A stretch of 64,000 bases of DNA, taken from Acidovorax sp. SUPP3334. GTDB lineage: Bacteria > Pseudomonadota > Gammaproteobacteria > Burkholderiales > Burkholderiaceae_C. Shown here piece by piece: positions 7,877 through 17,651 of this stretch; within the stretch, counting starts at the first letter, position 1, and every line of letters starts with the position of its first letter. Where the stretch lies: positions 62,001-126,000 of the forward strand of contig NZ_BQXQ01000001.1 of assembly GCF_030159055.1 (NCBI RefSeq), given 5' to 3'. Both the position numbers and the translations under genes were made by a program. The notes under the pieces were generated by a model. It saw only the letters and a list, made by a program, of their open reading frames with translations, was not told the DNA's origin and made no database searches.

Positions 7877-10123
7877 GCGCGGGACGCGGCGGCGGGATCA
7901 CCCCCCACGCTGGTCAAGGAAGGCATCCTGGGCTACGTGCAGACGTCTCCCACGGGCTCCAACCAGCGGCTGTACCAATACATCTACGGCGGCGACATCG
8001 TGTTCCGGCTCACGGCCAACCCGGCGGATGTGGGCAGCTACCTGCCCATCTACGCGGACCCCCAGAACGATCCGAACTTTCACTTCAACCCGGGCACGTG
8101 GTACCAGAACGCATACCAGAACGACGGCTACATCTCCAGCGTGCCGGTGGATGGGACCACGCCGCTGTACTCGGTCTACAACGGCAACGCGGTGGGTGGG
8201 CGCAGCCTGGAAGACTTCCTCACCACGTCCAACGAATACGAGATCACCTCCACCTTCATGCTGCGTACCGTGACGGCGGCCACGCAGACCGTGGGCGGTG
8301 TGGGCATGGGGCGAGCGGTCATCGACGGAGTCGACCATGCCGTGCTGCAATGGCCGCAGCAGGAGGCGGGCGTGCGGGTCAAAGTCTCGGCCTCGCCGGG
8401 AATTCCCGGTGGCACGCCAGCACCGTACCTGTTTCGCCAGGGCGACGGGCGCTCGCAGTTCGCCGGTAGCGCAGCGCTGCAGGGCTTCGTGCTGGACGGG
8501 CTGAACGCGGGGACCGCTTACACCATCCGCATCGAGATCGAACACCCCGCGACCGGTAGCCAGAAGGCTTATATCGCCCGCACGGACGTGGTGGTCACCG
8601 TGCCCAACACGGGAGTGAACGGCCAGGTGACGATGTCGGACACCACCCCGGCCTACGTGCCGCAACTGCGCGCGCAGACGGCGGCGCAGGGCAACCTGTC
8701 CGGCCTTCCGGTGACGGCGCGGGAGTATGACCGGTGGGGCAACGTGGTGGCGATCGACGAGACGCAATGGACGGGCGTGGGCAAGCTGGTGCGCACGACC
8801 ACGCTGCGCTATGACGCCAACAACCAGGTGGTGGAGCAGAGCCGGCTGCACGAGGACATGAACTTCGCGCAATCGTGGGCGAGCACGAAGATCTACTACG
8901 ACGCGCTGGGCCGGCAGGTGGGCCTGCGCGATGCCAACGGCAACCTGAACGCGCAGGTGCGGGACCTGGCGGGCAACGTGGTGCAGGAGCGGCACGCGGA
9001 CGGCGGGCGGATCGACAGCGCGTACAACGCCTTCGGGGACAAGGTGACCTCGGCCGAGCGGGTGACGGACAGCCGCACGGTGGTGACGAACTACGCCTAC
9101 GACAAGCTCTCGCGGCTCACGCAGACCTCGCTGGCGCAGGGCATCACGCGCTACGAAGTCGGCGGCGCCGATGGCACGCAGATCAACCCGGGCATCACGC
9201 AGACCGTGCTGGAGACCAACCAGTACGACGAAGCGGGGCGCAAGGTGCGGGTGGTCAACGGCAATAACGAAGCCACGCGCTACCGCTACGACCGTGCGGG
9301 CAACGTGGTGCTGAGCGGGCAGGAGACGGTCAAGGTCACGGACCTCACCAGGAAACCGGGCATCGACGCCCCGGCAGCACCGCTGGCCTACCAGATGCGC
9401 TACCGCTACGACGCGGTGGGCCACAAGGTGGGCCAGACGGACGCGGCCGGCATGAGCCAGGCGTGGACCTACGACGCCTTCGGGCGCCTGATCGGGCGCA
9501 CGGACGGCAAGACCGGCGGCGCCGCGGTGGACTTCCAGTACAGCTACAACCGGGCGGGCCGCCTCACGCACGAAGGCAATGGTGCGGGCAAGAGCCTGGA
9601 CTACCGCTACGACGGCGCGGGGCAACTGATCGAGATCCGGGACAACTACCTGGGCCAGACCACCAGCTACGCCTACGACCTGGCGGGCAACCGGGTGGCC
9701 GAGAAGATGGCACAAAAGACGCTGCTGTCCTCCGGGGTGCTGGACAACGTCGTGTACCAGGACAACCACCTGGTGTACGACGCGCAGAACCGGCTGCGTG
9801 CGGTGTTCGACGGGCGTGCGGACGTGCGCATCACGTACGACCTGGCGGGCAACCGCTCTCAGGTCAAGACGCACGTGATCAACACCATCCGCAAAGACCC
9901 GAACACGCAGCCGGGGAACGTGGGCCGTCAAGAGCAGCAGGTGATCCACACCAGCACCACGGAGTACGGCTACGACGCCATGAACCGGCAGGCCAGGAGT
10001 TCCGATATATCCACAGTCACTGGAATGACGGAGGTGGCGTCACACGAGTGGGATGGCGCTCCAGGAATAAGAGCGCGTGGTTATGCGTTGAGGATCAGCG
10101 TTCGCCGTGGCTTGCCGGGGTAA
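7871..10123 (+). pseudogene. rhs/YD-repeat protein fragment
   Basis: An open frame of 750 codons reads as the middle of a large YD-repeat (Rhs-type) protein. Residues 1-280 form a beta-rich, FN3-like region without YD motifs. From about residue 285 there are many YD-type repeats, such as YDALGRQVG, YDAFGRLIG and YDLAGNR. The first possible ATG lies in a hairpin arm with an in-frame TAA just before it. There is no signal peptide, no N-terminal PAAR or similar delivery domain, no RHS-core DPxG cleavage motif and no C-terminal toxin. After YDAMNRQ (about 10,005) the match ends, and the frame runs into the 3' end of kptA on the other strand. I therefore call it a decayed fragment of a polymorphic-toxin or wall-associated YD-repeat gene. 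No immunity gene is visible. Confidence 0.8.
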
Positions 10124-10664
10124 AGGAAATGAACTCGGCCGGCACATTCGCCGTGAGCCAGACGCCATTCTCGGCTTGGTAGAACCGCTGTCCTTTGCCG
10201 TGCATGGTGGCCGCCTCGATGGATAGCACCACAGGCTGCCCGTATCGCTGGCCCACACCGATCGCCGTCTGCACATCCTCTGAAAGATGCACGTGGTGCC
10301 GCGAACCCGGCAGCAGTCCTTGCTGGCGGATCGACTCCAGAAACCGGGTTGCAGTGCCGTGGTACAGAACAGCTGGCGGCGCCTTTTCCTGCATGCTGAT
10401 CGAGACGGTTGGCGTGGAGTGCCCTTGTACGGCGCGGATGCCGGAGCCATCCTCCGAGATCGCAAACCGTTTTTTATCGCTGGAAATGACAACCTGCTCG
10501 ATCAATGCGCGGTCCAGCACTCGACCGTGCGATGCTGCCGCCGCGATCAGCGCGTCGATGGAGGCCCAGCCCTCGCGATCCAGCGCCAGCCCGATGGCCT
10601 CGGGCTCATGCCGCAGAACGTAACTGAGAAACTTGCTGGTTTCCGTGAGTGATTTGGTGTCCAT
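10095..10664 (-). CDS. kptA: RNA 2'-phosphotransferase, Tpt1/KptA family
   Basis: A 189-residue NAD-dependent RNA 2'-phosphotransferase, the normal length for the family. Known chemistry: an internal RNA 2'-phosphate is ADP-ribosylated and released as ADP-ribose 1'',2''-cyclic phosphate. The winged-helix N-terminal half (residues 1-85) opens with [16 protein letters not shown], carrying the Arg-His pair (R18, H19) of the active site. The C-terminal NAD half has VLYHGTA (H102) and SRHHVHLS (R122). Bacteria lack the tRNA splicing that makes this activity essential in fungi, so the natural substrate is unknown. It starts at ATG 10664, 38 bp downstream of trpS on the same strand, and may be cotranscribed with it. 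The rhs fragment runs into its 3' end. Confidence 0.9.
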   Translation of the reverse strand: MDTKSLTETSKFLSYVLRHEPEAIGLALDREGWASIDALIAAAASHGRVLDRALIEQVVISSDKKRFAISEDGSGIRAVQGHSTPTVSISMQEKAPPAVLYHGTATRFLESIRQQGLLPGSRHHVHLSEDVQTAIGVGQRYGQPVVLSIEAATMHGKGQRFYQAENGVWLTANVPAEFISFTPASHGER

Positions 10665-10702
10665 GACAAACGCCTTGGCTGTTTCTCTCGCCTCGCGGTC
10701 AA

Positions 10703-12010
10703 TTACTCTGCCGCAGCAGCAGTCAAGGCCTGCAACGCGTCGTTTACTTCACGGTCCTCGACCCCTTCCTGTGGCAGCAGGCAAGCCTTCAACGCCTGCA
10801 GCGCCCCTGCTTCCTTTTGCAGCCGCCCAATCGCCTGGCCCGCATCGCGGGGAGCATCGAATCCGATGCTTTGCAGCAGCACCCGGCCATCCGCAGCCAC
10901 GAGCTTGAAATAAAACTTGCCGTCCGCCTCGCGGTATTGCTTGAACGACGGCAGCGCTGCCTTGGCGGGTTTCGTTGGCGCAGGCGCTGCCGCAGAACCT
11001 GCCGTACGCAAGCTGCGCAGGCCTACCGCAGTGCGCAATTCGCGGGTGAAGGGCGTGGCGATGGCCCGTGCGCGGTCGGCACCGGCCAGCAGGATGTCTT
11101 CGATCTGCGATGGGTCGGCCATGAGCGCTTCGTAGCGTGCACGCATGGGGGCGATGACCTGGTCCACGCGTTCGAACAGCACTTGTTTGGCGTCGCCCCA
11201 GGCGATGCCTTCGGCATATTGCTGGCGCAGCGCAGCCGTTTCGGCTTCGGTGGCGAAGGCCTGGTAGATCTGGAACAGGGCCGAGCCCTCGGTGTCCTTG
11301 GGCTCTCCGGGCGCGCGGGAGTCGGTCAGGATGCCGCCGATGAGCTTGCGCAATTGCTCGCGTGACGAAAACAGCGGAATGGTGTTGTCGTAGCTCTTGC
11401 TCATCTTGCGGCCATCGAGGCCGGGCAGGGTGGCCACGTGTTCGTCGATGGCGGCTTCCGGCAGCACGAAGTGTTCGCCGTACAAGTGGTTGAAGCTGGC
11501 CGCCATGTCGCGCGCCATTTCGATGTGCTGTACCTGATCGCGCCCCACGGGCACCTTGTGGGCCTTGAACATCAGGATGTCGGCGCCCATGAGCACGGGG
11601 TACATGAAGAGGCCGGCGGTCACGCCGTCATCGGCGTCGCGGCCGGCTGCGGTGTTCTTGTCCTGCGAAGCTTTGTACGCATGGGCACGGTTGAGCACGC
11701 CTTTGCCGGTCACGCAGCTCAGCAGCCAATTGAGTTCTGGGATTTCCGGAATGTCGGACTGCCGGTAGAAGGTCACGTGCTCGGGGTTCAGCCCCGCAGC
11801 GAGCCAGCTGGCTGCGATTTCGAGGGTGGACCGCTGGATGCGTACGGGGTCTTCGCACTTGATGAGTGCGTGGTAGTCGGCCAGAAAATAAAAACTCTGT
11901 ACGCCGGGCCGAAGGCTGGCGGCCACGGAGGGGCGGATGGACCCGACGAAGTTGCCCAGGTGCGGCGTGCCCGTGGTGGTGATGCCGGTGAGAAAGCGCG
12001 TGGTGGTCAT
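10703..12010 (-). CDS. trpS: Tryptophanyl-tRNA synthetase with C-terminal extension
   Basis: Charges tRNA-Trp with tryptophan in the cytoplasm. 435 residues, about 100 more than the usual 330-340. The class I signatures are present: TPHLGN (residues 15-20, HIGH-like) and KMSKS (202-206). The catalytic and anticodon parts end near residue 330. A Pro/Ala linker follows, then a small domain (about 360-420) with [18 protein letters not shown], which resembles the DUF1508/YegP fold (inference). The start is ATG 12010; the frame continues upstream but without family similarity. It lies 86 bp downstream of the site-2-type protease gene and 38 bp upstream of kptA, all on the minus strand, so a three-gene transcript is plausible. 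Confidence 0.95.
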   Translation of the reverse strand: MTTTRFLTGITTTGTPHLGNFVGSIRPSVAASLRPGVQSFYFLADYHALIKCEDPVRIQRSTLEIAASWLAAGLNPEHVTFYRQSDIPEIPELNWLLSCVTGKGVLNRAHAYKASQDKNTAAGRDADDGVTAGLFMYPVLMGADILMFKAHKVPVGRDQVQHIEMARDMAASFNHLYGEHFVLPEAAIDEHVATLPGLDGRKMSKSYDNTIPLFSSREQLRKLIGGILTDSRAPGEPKDTEGSALFQIYQAFATEAETAALRQQYAEGIAWGDAKQVLFERVDQVIAPMRARYEALMADPSQIEDILLAGADRARAIATPFTRELRTAVGLRSLRTAGSAAAPAPTKPAKAALPSFKQYREADGKFYFKLVAADGRVLLQSIGFDAPRDAGQAIGRLQKEAGALQALKACLLPQEGVEDREVNDALQALTAAAAE

Positions 12011-12096
12011 GAAAGCAAAATCCGCAGAAAACAAAAATGGGATGAACGCAGGCTTTTGGGCCAGCCGTGGCGACTGCGACGCTGCCGGGGGGGCGG

Positions 12097-12765
12097 TCAG
12101 CGCACCAGCGCCATCAACGGCGTGAGCAACAGGTTGATGGCGGAGTAGCCCAGCGACATGAGCGGGCGCAGCCAGATTGCGCCCACCACGCCGGCGACGA
12201 CCAGCGCCAGCACGATGAAGAAACCGTAGGGCTCGATGCGCGACACCATTTGCGCCTGCTTCCAGGGCAGTAAACCGACGAGGATGCGTCCGCCGTCGAG
12301 CGGCGGCAGCGGAAAGAGGTTGAAGGCCCACATGACGAGGTTCACCAGCATGCCGGCGCGCGCCATCTCCATGAAGAAGCGCTCCTCAACGCCGAAGCCG
12401 ACCAGCGCGATGAGAAGGACAGCCCAGAGGATGGCCTGCAAGAAGTTGGTGGCAGGCCCTGCCAGCGCGACCCAGATCATGTCGCGCTTGGGATTGCGCA
12501 GGTTGCCGAAGTTCACCGGAACCGGCTTGGCATAGCCGAAGAGAAAGGCCCCTGAGGTCGCAAAGTACAACAGCAGCGGCATCAGGATGGTGCCGACCGG
12601 GTCGATGTGCTTGAGCGGGTTGAGCGTGATGCGGCCCATCATGAACGCGGTCTGGTCGCCGAAGTGGCGCGCGGCGTAGCCGTGAGCGGCTTCGTGCACC
12701 GTGATGGCGAAAAGCACCGGCAGTGCGTAGATGAGTACGGTTTGGATGAGGTTGGAGAAGTCCAC
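12097..12765 (-). CDS. Site-2 protease-type (M50) membrane metalloprotease
   Basis: A 222-residue integral membrane zinc peptidase of the compact M50/S2P group. The zinc-binding HEAAH (H24, E25, H28) lies in the first membrane segment. The third ligand is D157 in NLFPLPPLDGGR. There are about five to six hydrophobic segments and no PDZ domain, so it is not RseP. Known role of the family: intramembrane cleavage of membrane-anchored substrates; the substrate here is unknown. Downstream neighbours trpS and kptA are on the same strand. The upstream gap (12766-12952) separates it from a divergent chemoreceptor gene. Confidence 0.9.
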   Translation of the reverse strand: MDFSNLIQTVLIYALPVLFAITVHEAAHGYAARHFGDQTAFMMGRITLNPLKHIDPVGTILMPLLLYFATSGAFLFGYAKPVPVNFGNLRNPKRDMIWVALAGPATNFLQAILWAVLLIALVGFGVEERFFMEMARAGMLVNLVMWAFNLFPLPPLDGGRILVGLLPWKQAQMVSRIEPYGFFIVLALVVAGVVGAIWLRPLMSLGYSAINLLLTPLMALVR

Positions 12766-12952
12766 GGCGCGATTGTCTCAGACGCTGGCCCGATGCTCTT
12801 TCAAGGGCATAAGCGCAACTACGGAGGGCGCGCTGCACGATCGTTGATAGCATGGTGCGGCATGTTGCAAAACGTAGCCTGTGCCGACCGCCAGGCATCG
12901 GTGGCTGCCTGCGATAACCAAATACAACAGGCCGAGTAGGAGACATTCGATC

Positions 12953-14209
12953 ATGGGCTTGGACACACTGAGGATTGGTACGCGGCTGGTGTTGGCGTTC
13001 GGCGCCCTGGCCGCGCTGATGGCCTTGCTGGTGTTGGTGGGCTTGTCCGATATCGGCCGCGCACAGGATTCGCACCGTGCGGCGTTGCAATTGGCCGGTG
13101 GGTTGCCCGATGCACAGCGGCAGTCTTTGGTGCAGGCCATTCAGGGCGCCCAGGCACAGCTCGACGATGTGCGCATGTGGCTTTTGGCATTGGGTGGGGC
13201 GGTGTTCGCCGTGGCCATCGCCGCATTTTTGATGCTGCGCCAGGGCATCGTGAGTCCGCTTGCCCAGGCCATCGTCATTGCCGAAACCGTGGCCGCCGGG
13301 GACTTGAGCAAGGAGTTCAGTTCCGATCTGCAAGGCGATTTCGGGCGGTTGCTGGGCGCACTTGGCACGATGGAAGACACGTTGACCGAACTGGTGTCGC
13401 GCATCAAGCAGTCCACCGATGCGATCACCCTGTGCGCCGGTGATATCGATACGGGCAATTCCGATTTATCGCGCCGTACGCAAGAGCAGGTGTCGTCCCT
13501 CACCGAAACGGCCGCAAGCATGGAGCAGCTCACTTCCACCGTGCGCCAGAACGCCGACCGGGCGCGTTCTGCCAGCGGGCTGGCGGTGGCGGCCTCCGCC
13601 ACGGCAGAGCGCGGTGGGGCGGTGGTGGGCGAGGTGGTACAGACCATGCAGGCCATCAGCGGCAGTTCGCACAAGATCGTGGACATCATCCAGGTGATCG
13701 AGGGCATCGCCTTTCAGACCAACATCCTGGCACTGAACGCTGCGGTCGAGGCCGCCAGGGCCGGCGAGCAAGGCCGTGGCTTTGCGGTGGTGGCCTCCGA
13801 AGTGCGGAGCCTGGCCCAGCGCAGCGCCGTGGCGGCGCGCGAGATCAAGACGCTGATTCAGGAGTCGGTGCAACAGGTGCAAAACGGCACCGGGCTGGTG
13901 GGGCAGGCGGGCAAGACGATGCAGGAGATCGTGCACGACGTGGGCCAGGTCACCGCTTTGCTCGGAGAGATTTCGCACGCTTTGCATGAGCAAAGCGACG
14001 GCATTGCCCATGTGAACCAGGCCGTGGCGCACATGGACGGCGCCACGCAGCAGAACGCGGCCATGGTGGAGGCGGCCGCGCGCGCGGCGTCGGCGTTGTC
14101 GGAACGTGCGAACGACCTGCAGCGCGCGGTGGGCGCCTTCAAGTTGGACGATGACGATGCGCCATCTGGTGCACTCGTCGGCACGTCGGTGCGGCGCCTG
14201 AACGCCTGA
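12953..14209 (+). CDS. Methyl-accepting chemotaxis protein with minimal sensor loop
   Basis: A 418-residue chemoreceptor that relays signals to CheA/CheW. ATG 12953 follows a clear TAGGAGA (12937-12943) and gives [12 protein letters not shown], the usual start of this family. Membrane segments lie at about 11-31 and 76-96. The periplasmic loop between them is only about 45 residues, where Tar-like receptors have about 150. A HAMP domain (about 97-150) and a complete signalling domain follow, with the conserved tip [20 protein letters not shown]. There is no C-terminal NWETF-type pentapeptide. The frame is intact throughout, so this is a real short receptor rather than a pseudogene. It may sense at the membrane or have lost ligand sensing (inference). 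Confidence 0.88.
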   Translation: MGLDTLRIGTRLVLAFGALAALMALLVLVGLSDIGRAQDSHRAALQLAGGLPDAQRQSLVQAIQGAQAQLDDVRMWLLALGGAVFAVAIAAFLMLRQGIVSPLAQAIVIAETVAAGDLSKEFSSDLQGDFGRLLGALGTMEDTLTELVSRIKQSTDAITLCAGDIDTGNSDLSRRTQEQVSSLTETAASMEQLTSTVRQNADRARSASGLAVAASATAERGGAVVGEVVQTMQAISGSSHKIVDIIQVIEGIAFQTNILALNAAVEAARAGEQGRGFAVVASEVRSLAQRSAVAAREIKTLIQESVQQVQNGTGLVGQAGKTMQEIVHDVGQVTALLGEISHALHEQSDGIAHVNQAVAHMDGATQQNAAMVEAAARAASALSERANDLQRAVGAFKLDDDDAPSGALVGTSVRRLNA

Positions 14210-14247
14210 CACCTGACACCTGAACTCGGCAGCAGCTCGCTTCTCCG

Positions 14248-14883
14248 TCAAAGCCCCAGTGCGTCCAGGCTCCCGCGGCCTTCGCGCACCACGCGGGGCT
14301 CGCCGCCGTTGTACATGTCGGTCAGGTCCACCACGGTGGTGGGCTCCAGCGGGCAGGCGCCTGCATCGACGACGGCATCGATCTGGTGCTCGTAGCGCTC
14401 GCGGATCTCGCGCGGGTCGTTCAACGGCAGGGTCTCGCCCGGCGCGATGAAAGTCGTGGCAAGGAGCGGCGCGCCATGCAGCTCCAGCAGCAATTGCAGG
14501 CCTTTTCGGTCCGGCACGCGCAAGCCGATGGTCTTGCGCTGCGGATGGCTCACGCGGCGCGGCACTTCCTTGGTGGCATCCAGGATGAAGGTATAGGGGC
14601 CAGGCGTGGCCAGCTTGAGCAGGCGGTACTGGCGGTTGTCCACGCGGGCGTAGTTGGCCAGCTCGGAGAGGTCCCGGCACAGCAGGGTGAGGTGGTGTTT
14701 GTCGTCCACCTGGCGGATGCGGCGCAGGCGGTCCACAGCGGTCTTGTCGTCGAGCTGGCACACGAGCGCATAGCTGGAATCGGTCGGCACCGCCAACACG
14801 GCGCCTTGCTTGAGCAGCGCAGCGCCTTGCTTGAGCAGCCTGGGCTGCGGATTGTCGGGATGGACTTCGAAATACTGGGCCAC
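14248..14883 (-). CDS. YciO/Sua5 family protein (L-threonylcarbamoyladenylate synthase fold)
   Basis: A 211-residue YrdC-like protein of the YciO branch. The family binds RNA and is related to TsaC/Sua5, which make threonylcarbamoyl-AMP for the t6A modification of tRNA; whether YciO proteins do this is unsettled. Motifs include VLAVPTDSSYALVC, TPGPYTFIL and RKTIGLRVPD. The start codon is GTG 14883, with GAGGA just upstream overlapping the stop of the PHP gene, so the pair is coupled. Residues 16-28 (LLKQGAALLKQGAV) are encoded by a near-perfect direct repeat at 14808-14845, without a length change against relatives. Confidence 0.85.
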   Translation of the reverse strand: MAQYFEVHPDNPQPRLLKQGAALLKQGAVLAVPTDSSYALVCQLDDKTAVDRLRRIRQVDDKHHLTLLCRDLSELANYARVDNRQYRLLKLATPGPYTFILDATKEVPRRVSHPQRKTIGLRVPDRKGLQLLLELHGAPLLATTFIAPGETLPLNDPREIRERYEHQIDAVVDAGACPLEPTTVVDLTDMYNGGEPRVVREGRGSLDALGL

Positions 14884-14893
14884 TGGCTGGTCC

Positions 14894-15757
14894 TCAGGCG
14901 GCGGTATGGATGCGGTCCGCCAGCAATTCCCAGATGGGCGTCAAGGCGCCTGGCAGCGCGGGCAGGGCGCCCAGATCGGTGTGCGACTCGTCCGGGCTGT
15001 GAAAGTCGCTGCCCCGGGATGCCGCGAGCTTGAATTCGGTGGCCATGCCGGCGTACACGCCATATTCGGCCACCGAATGGCTGCCGGTCACCACTTCCAC
15101 ACCGCGGCCGCCGTGCTGGATGAATTCGGTGAACAGCGCGTACTCCGCATTCGCGCTGAACCTGTAGCGTGCCGGATGGGCGATGACGGCCATGCCGCCG
15201 GCCTCGCTGATCCAGCGGACCGCATCGCCAAGCGCGGCCCAGCGGTGCGGCACATAGCCGGGCTTGCCTTCGGTGAGGTATTTGCGGAACACCTCGGAGG
15301 TATCGCGGCACGCGCCGGTTTCGACCAGAAAGCGCGCAAAGTGCGTGCGGGAGATCAACTCGGGGTTGCCCACGTAACGCAGCGCGCCTTCGTAGGCGCC
15401 GCGAATGCCGACCTGCGCCAATTGGCGGGACATCTCCATCGCGCGTTCGCCGCGCCCGCCGCGGGTGGCTGCCAGGCCATGGTTGAGCTGCGCGTCGTCC
15501 GGATCAAACCCCAGGCCGACGATGTGCACGGTGGTGTCGGCAAAGGTGACCGAGATCTCCACCCCCGTGAGGTAAGGTAAGCCGTGCGAGGCGGCTGCGG
15601 CCATGGCGCGGTGTTGTCCACCGATTTCGTCGTGGTCGGTCAAGGCCCAGAGCTCCACTCCGTTGGCATGCGCGCGGGCCGCGAGCTCTTCCGGCGTGAG
15701 CGTGCCATCGGAAACCACGGAGTGGCAGTGCAGGTCGGCGTTGAGAAGTATGGACAC
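14894..15757 (-). CDS. PHP-domain phosphoesterase (RNase AM/TrpH-like)
   Basis: A 287-residue PHP phosphoesterase of the YciV/TrpH group. Characterised members remove 5' nucleotides from short RNAs and act on 3',5'-nucleotide bisphosphates. Metal-binding motifs are visible: ADLHCHSVVSDG (residues 7-18), LTDHDEIGG (39-47), GVEIS (66-70), VIAHPARY and GSDFHSP near the C-terminus. It is followed after 10 bp by the YciO-family gene, a pairing common in betaproteobacteria, and its TGA overlaps that gene's Shine-Dalgarno. The start is ATG 15757; the promoter must lie in the 180-bp gap before the broken chemoreceptor. Confidence 0.9.
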   Translation of the reverse strand: MSILLNADLHCHSVVSDGTLTPEELAARAHANGVELWALTDHDEIGGQHRAMAAAASHGLPYLTGVEISVTFADTTVHIVGLGFDPDDAQLNHGLAATRGGRGERAMEMSRQLAQVGIRGAYEGALRYVGNPELISRTHFARFLVETGACRDTSEVFRKYLTEGKPGYVPHRWAALGDAVRWISEAGGMAVIAHPARYRFSANAEYALFTEFIQHGGRGVEVVTGSHSVAEYGVYAGMATEFKLAASRGSDFHSPDESHTDLGALPALPGALTPIWELLADRIHTAA

Positions 15758-15938
15758 GTGGCGATTCTAGGACTGGTAGGCCGTACCTGTGTCGCAATAT
15801 GGAGATAGCTACGGAAAACCCCACTGCGCCATACCCCGGGGATGGGAAAAATGTAAAAAAGAGTGCGCGCACGGGAAAGGCGGCGCTTTAGACCCCATTG
15901 CCGTGCGCTCATGCGCTTCATTTCCTCCTTCGCATCCC

Positions 15939-17448
15939 CTGAATTTCCAGAACCTCTCCGTCAGCCGCAAGCTGTGGCTCATCATCCCCGGCCTCATGGG
16001 CAGCATGCTCGTGCTGGTCTATGCCCTGGTCAACTACACGGCCCGCGTCGATGCAGAAACCACTGCCAACGTGCAGGCCAACGAAGACCGCATCTCGCTG
16101 GCATTGCGCTGGAAAGGCATGACCCAGCTGGCCCGAGGGGCGGCGCCAGCGGGAACGGGCACATTGGGTCGGCGCCGGCATCGCTGCGCTGGTGGTGCTG
16201 CTGGGTGTGTTTCTCGCACGCCTTACGGTGCGATCCATCACGTTGCCGCTGGACCGCGCGTTGGGTTTGGCCGACGCCATCGCCGAGGGCGATCTGACCG
16301 TGGAGGTGCTTGACGAACGCAGGGATGAGCTGGGCCACCTGCTGCGCTCGCTGTCCGCCATGGCAGCGCGCTTGCGCGGCGTGGTGGCCGAGGTGCGCTC
16401 GGGGGTGGAATCGGTTTCGTCGGCCCCCAGCGAAATCGCCACGGGCAACCAGGACCTCTCGGCCCGCACCGAGCAGACGGCCGCCAACCTCGAAGAAACC
16501 GCAGCCAGCATGGAAGAGCTGACCGCCACCGTCACCCAGTCGGCCGAGACCGCACGGCAGGCCAACCAGTTGGCATCCACGGCCGCGCAGGCCGCCGGCC
16601 GGGGCGGCGAAGTGGTGGGCCAGGTGGTCACGAGCATGCAGCAGATCACCGACAGCTCGCGCAAGATCGGGGACATCATCGGCGTCATCGACAGCATTGC
16701 CTTTCAGACCAACATCCTGGCGCTGAACGCGGCCGTCGAGGCCGCACGGGCCGGTGAGCAGGGCCGGGGCTTCGCCGTGGTGGCCAGCGAAGTGCGCAGC
16801 CTGGCGCAGCGCTCGGCCGAGGCCGCCAAGGAAATCAAGCTGCTCATCGATACCTCGGTGCAGAACGTCGAATCGGGCTCGCAGCAAGTGGCGCAGGCCG
16901 GCCAGAGCATGGAAGAAATCGTGGGCAGCGTGCGCCGCGTGTCCGACCTGATCGGCGAGATCACCGCCCCATCCACCGAGCAGCGCGATGGCATCGCGCA
17001 GGTGAACCAGGCCGTGAGCAACCTGGACCAGATGACGCAGCAAAACGCGGCCCTGGTCGAGCAGTCGAGTGCCGCAGCGAGCGCCATGCGCGATCAGGCG
17101 CAGCGCCTGTCGCAGGTGGTGTCGGTGTTCAACGTCGGGACGGTGGCCGTGGCAAGGGCCCCGATGGCGTCACCGGTGCGGGCCACCGCGCCGCGTCCAG
17201 CGCCTGCCGCGGCGCTGAACCGCTCTGCCGCAGCGCCGGCAACCGCCCGAAAGACTGCTGCTCCAGCAGCGCTCGCATCGTCGGCCCTCCGCACGAGCGC
17301 TGCGGCCTCCGCCCGACAAGCCGCGGCGGCTGCGTCCAAGGCGCCTGCCGCACCCGCAAGCGCGCCCCGTATCGCCAGCACTGCGGCCCCTCGTGCGGCT
17401 GCGGCGCGGCCGGCATCGGGCTCGGAAGACGATTGGGAAACGTTCTGA
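15939..17448 (+). pseudogene. Methyl-accepting chemotaxis protein, disrupted by internal deletion
   Basis: Two frames together make a chemoreceptor. The first (from CTG 15939, where relatives have ATG) encodes NFQNLSVSRKLWLIIPG, TM1 and the start of the periplasmic domain, up to [14 protein letters not shown]. The second frame starts with a pre-TM2 segment ([19 protein letters not shown]) and continues with HAMP, the signalling tip [20 protein letters not shown] and a long Ala/Pro-rich tail ending EDDWETF, a CheR/CheB-docking pentapeptide. The junction lies at about 16120-16150. Most of the sensor domain (roughly 120 residues) is missing and the frame shifts. No start codon is visible in frame at the head. 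A GTG at 16192 could in principle give a TM2-HAMP-signalling fragment. Confidence 0.82.
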
Positions 17449-17487
17449 AGATCCGGACAGCGGGGCCACGTGCAAAGCCTGCCGCAA

Positions 17488-17528
17488 GCCCCTGCGGCCG
17501 GCGCCCGGGTCGCCAAGGCCGCAGGGGC
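17488..17528. terminator. Long GC-rich hairpin after the broken chemoreceptor
   Basis: A 12-bp stem GCCCCTGCGGCC/GGCCGCAGGGGC with a 17-nt loop lies 39 nt after the TGA. There is no proper T-run, so termination efficiency is uncertain. A dispersed repeat copy follows immediately. Confidence 0.5.
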
Positions 17529-17531
17529 CGT

Positions 17532-17587
17532 TTGCTACGAAATCAATAGCTAACCAGGCAATCAATCCGCCGGCATGGGGTCTTTTT
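17532..17587 (+). repeat. Dispersed palindromic repeat, copy D
   Basis: Head TTGCTACGAAATCAATAGC (17532-17550), a 20-nt spacer containing CAGGCAATCAATCCGC, then CGGCATGGGGTC and a T-run. Spacer and tail closely match copy I at 55828. It lies between the broken chemoreceptor and the end of recJ. Confidence 0.8.
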
Positions 17588-17651
17588 TAAATGAAAGGCC
17601 CCGGCAGCGACTGCGCCCGCAGGGCTGCGCTTCGACCTGGTCAGGGCTTTC

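Noticed and set aside
7898-9949. 683-codon open frame antisense to the rhs fragment
   Set aside because: It mirrors the YD-repeat codons, is His/Arg/Val-rich and has no family similarity; a GC-rich shadow frame.
10095-10664. kptA as the toxin domain of the rhs gene
   Set aside because: It is on the opposite strand with its own start, is a full-length Tpt1 family member and lies behind trpS, so a toxin tip is unlikely.
16192-17448. Intact chemoreceptor starting at GTG 16192
   Set aside because: It would start inside TM2, while the proper N-terminus is readable upstream in another frame; better explained as a broken gene.
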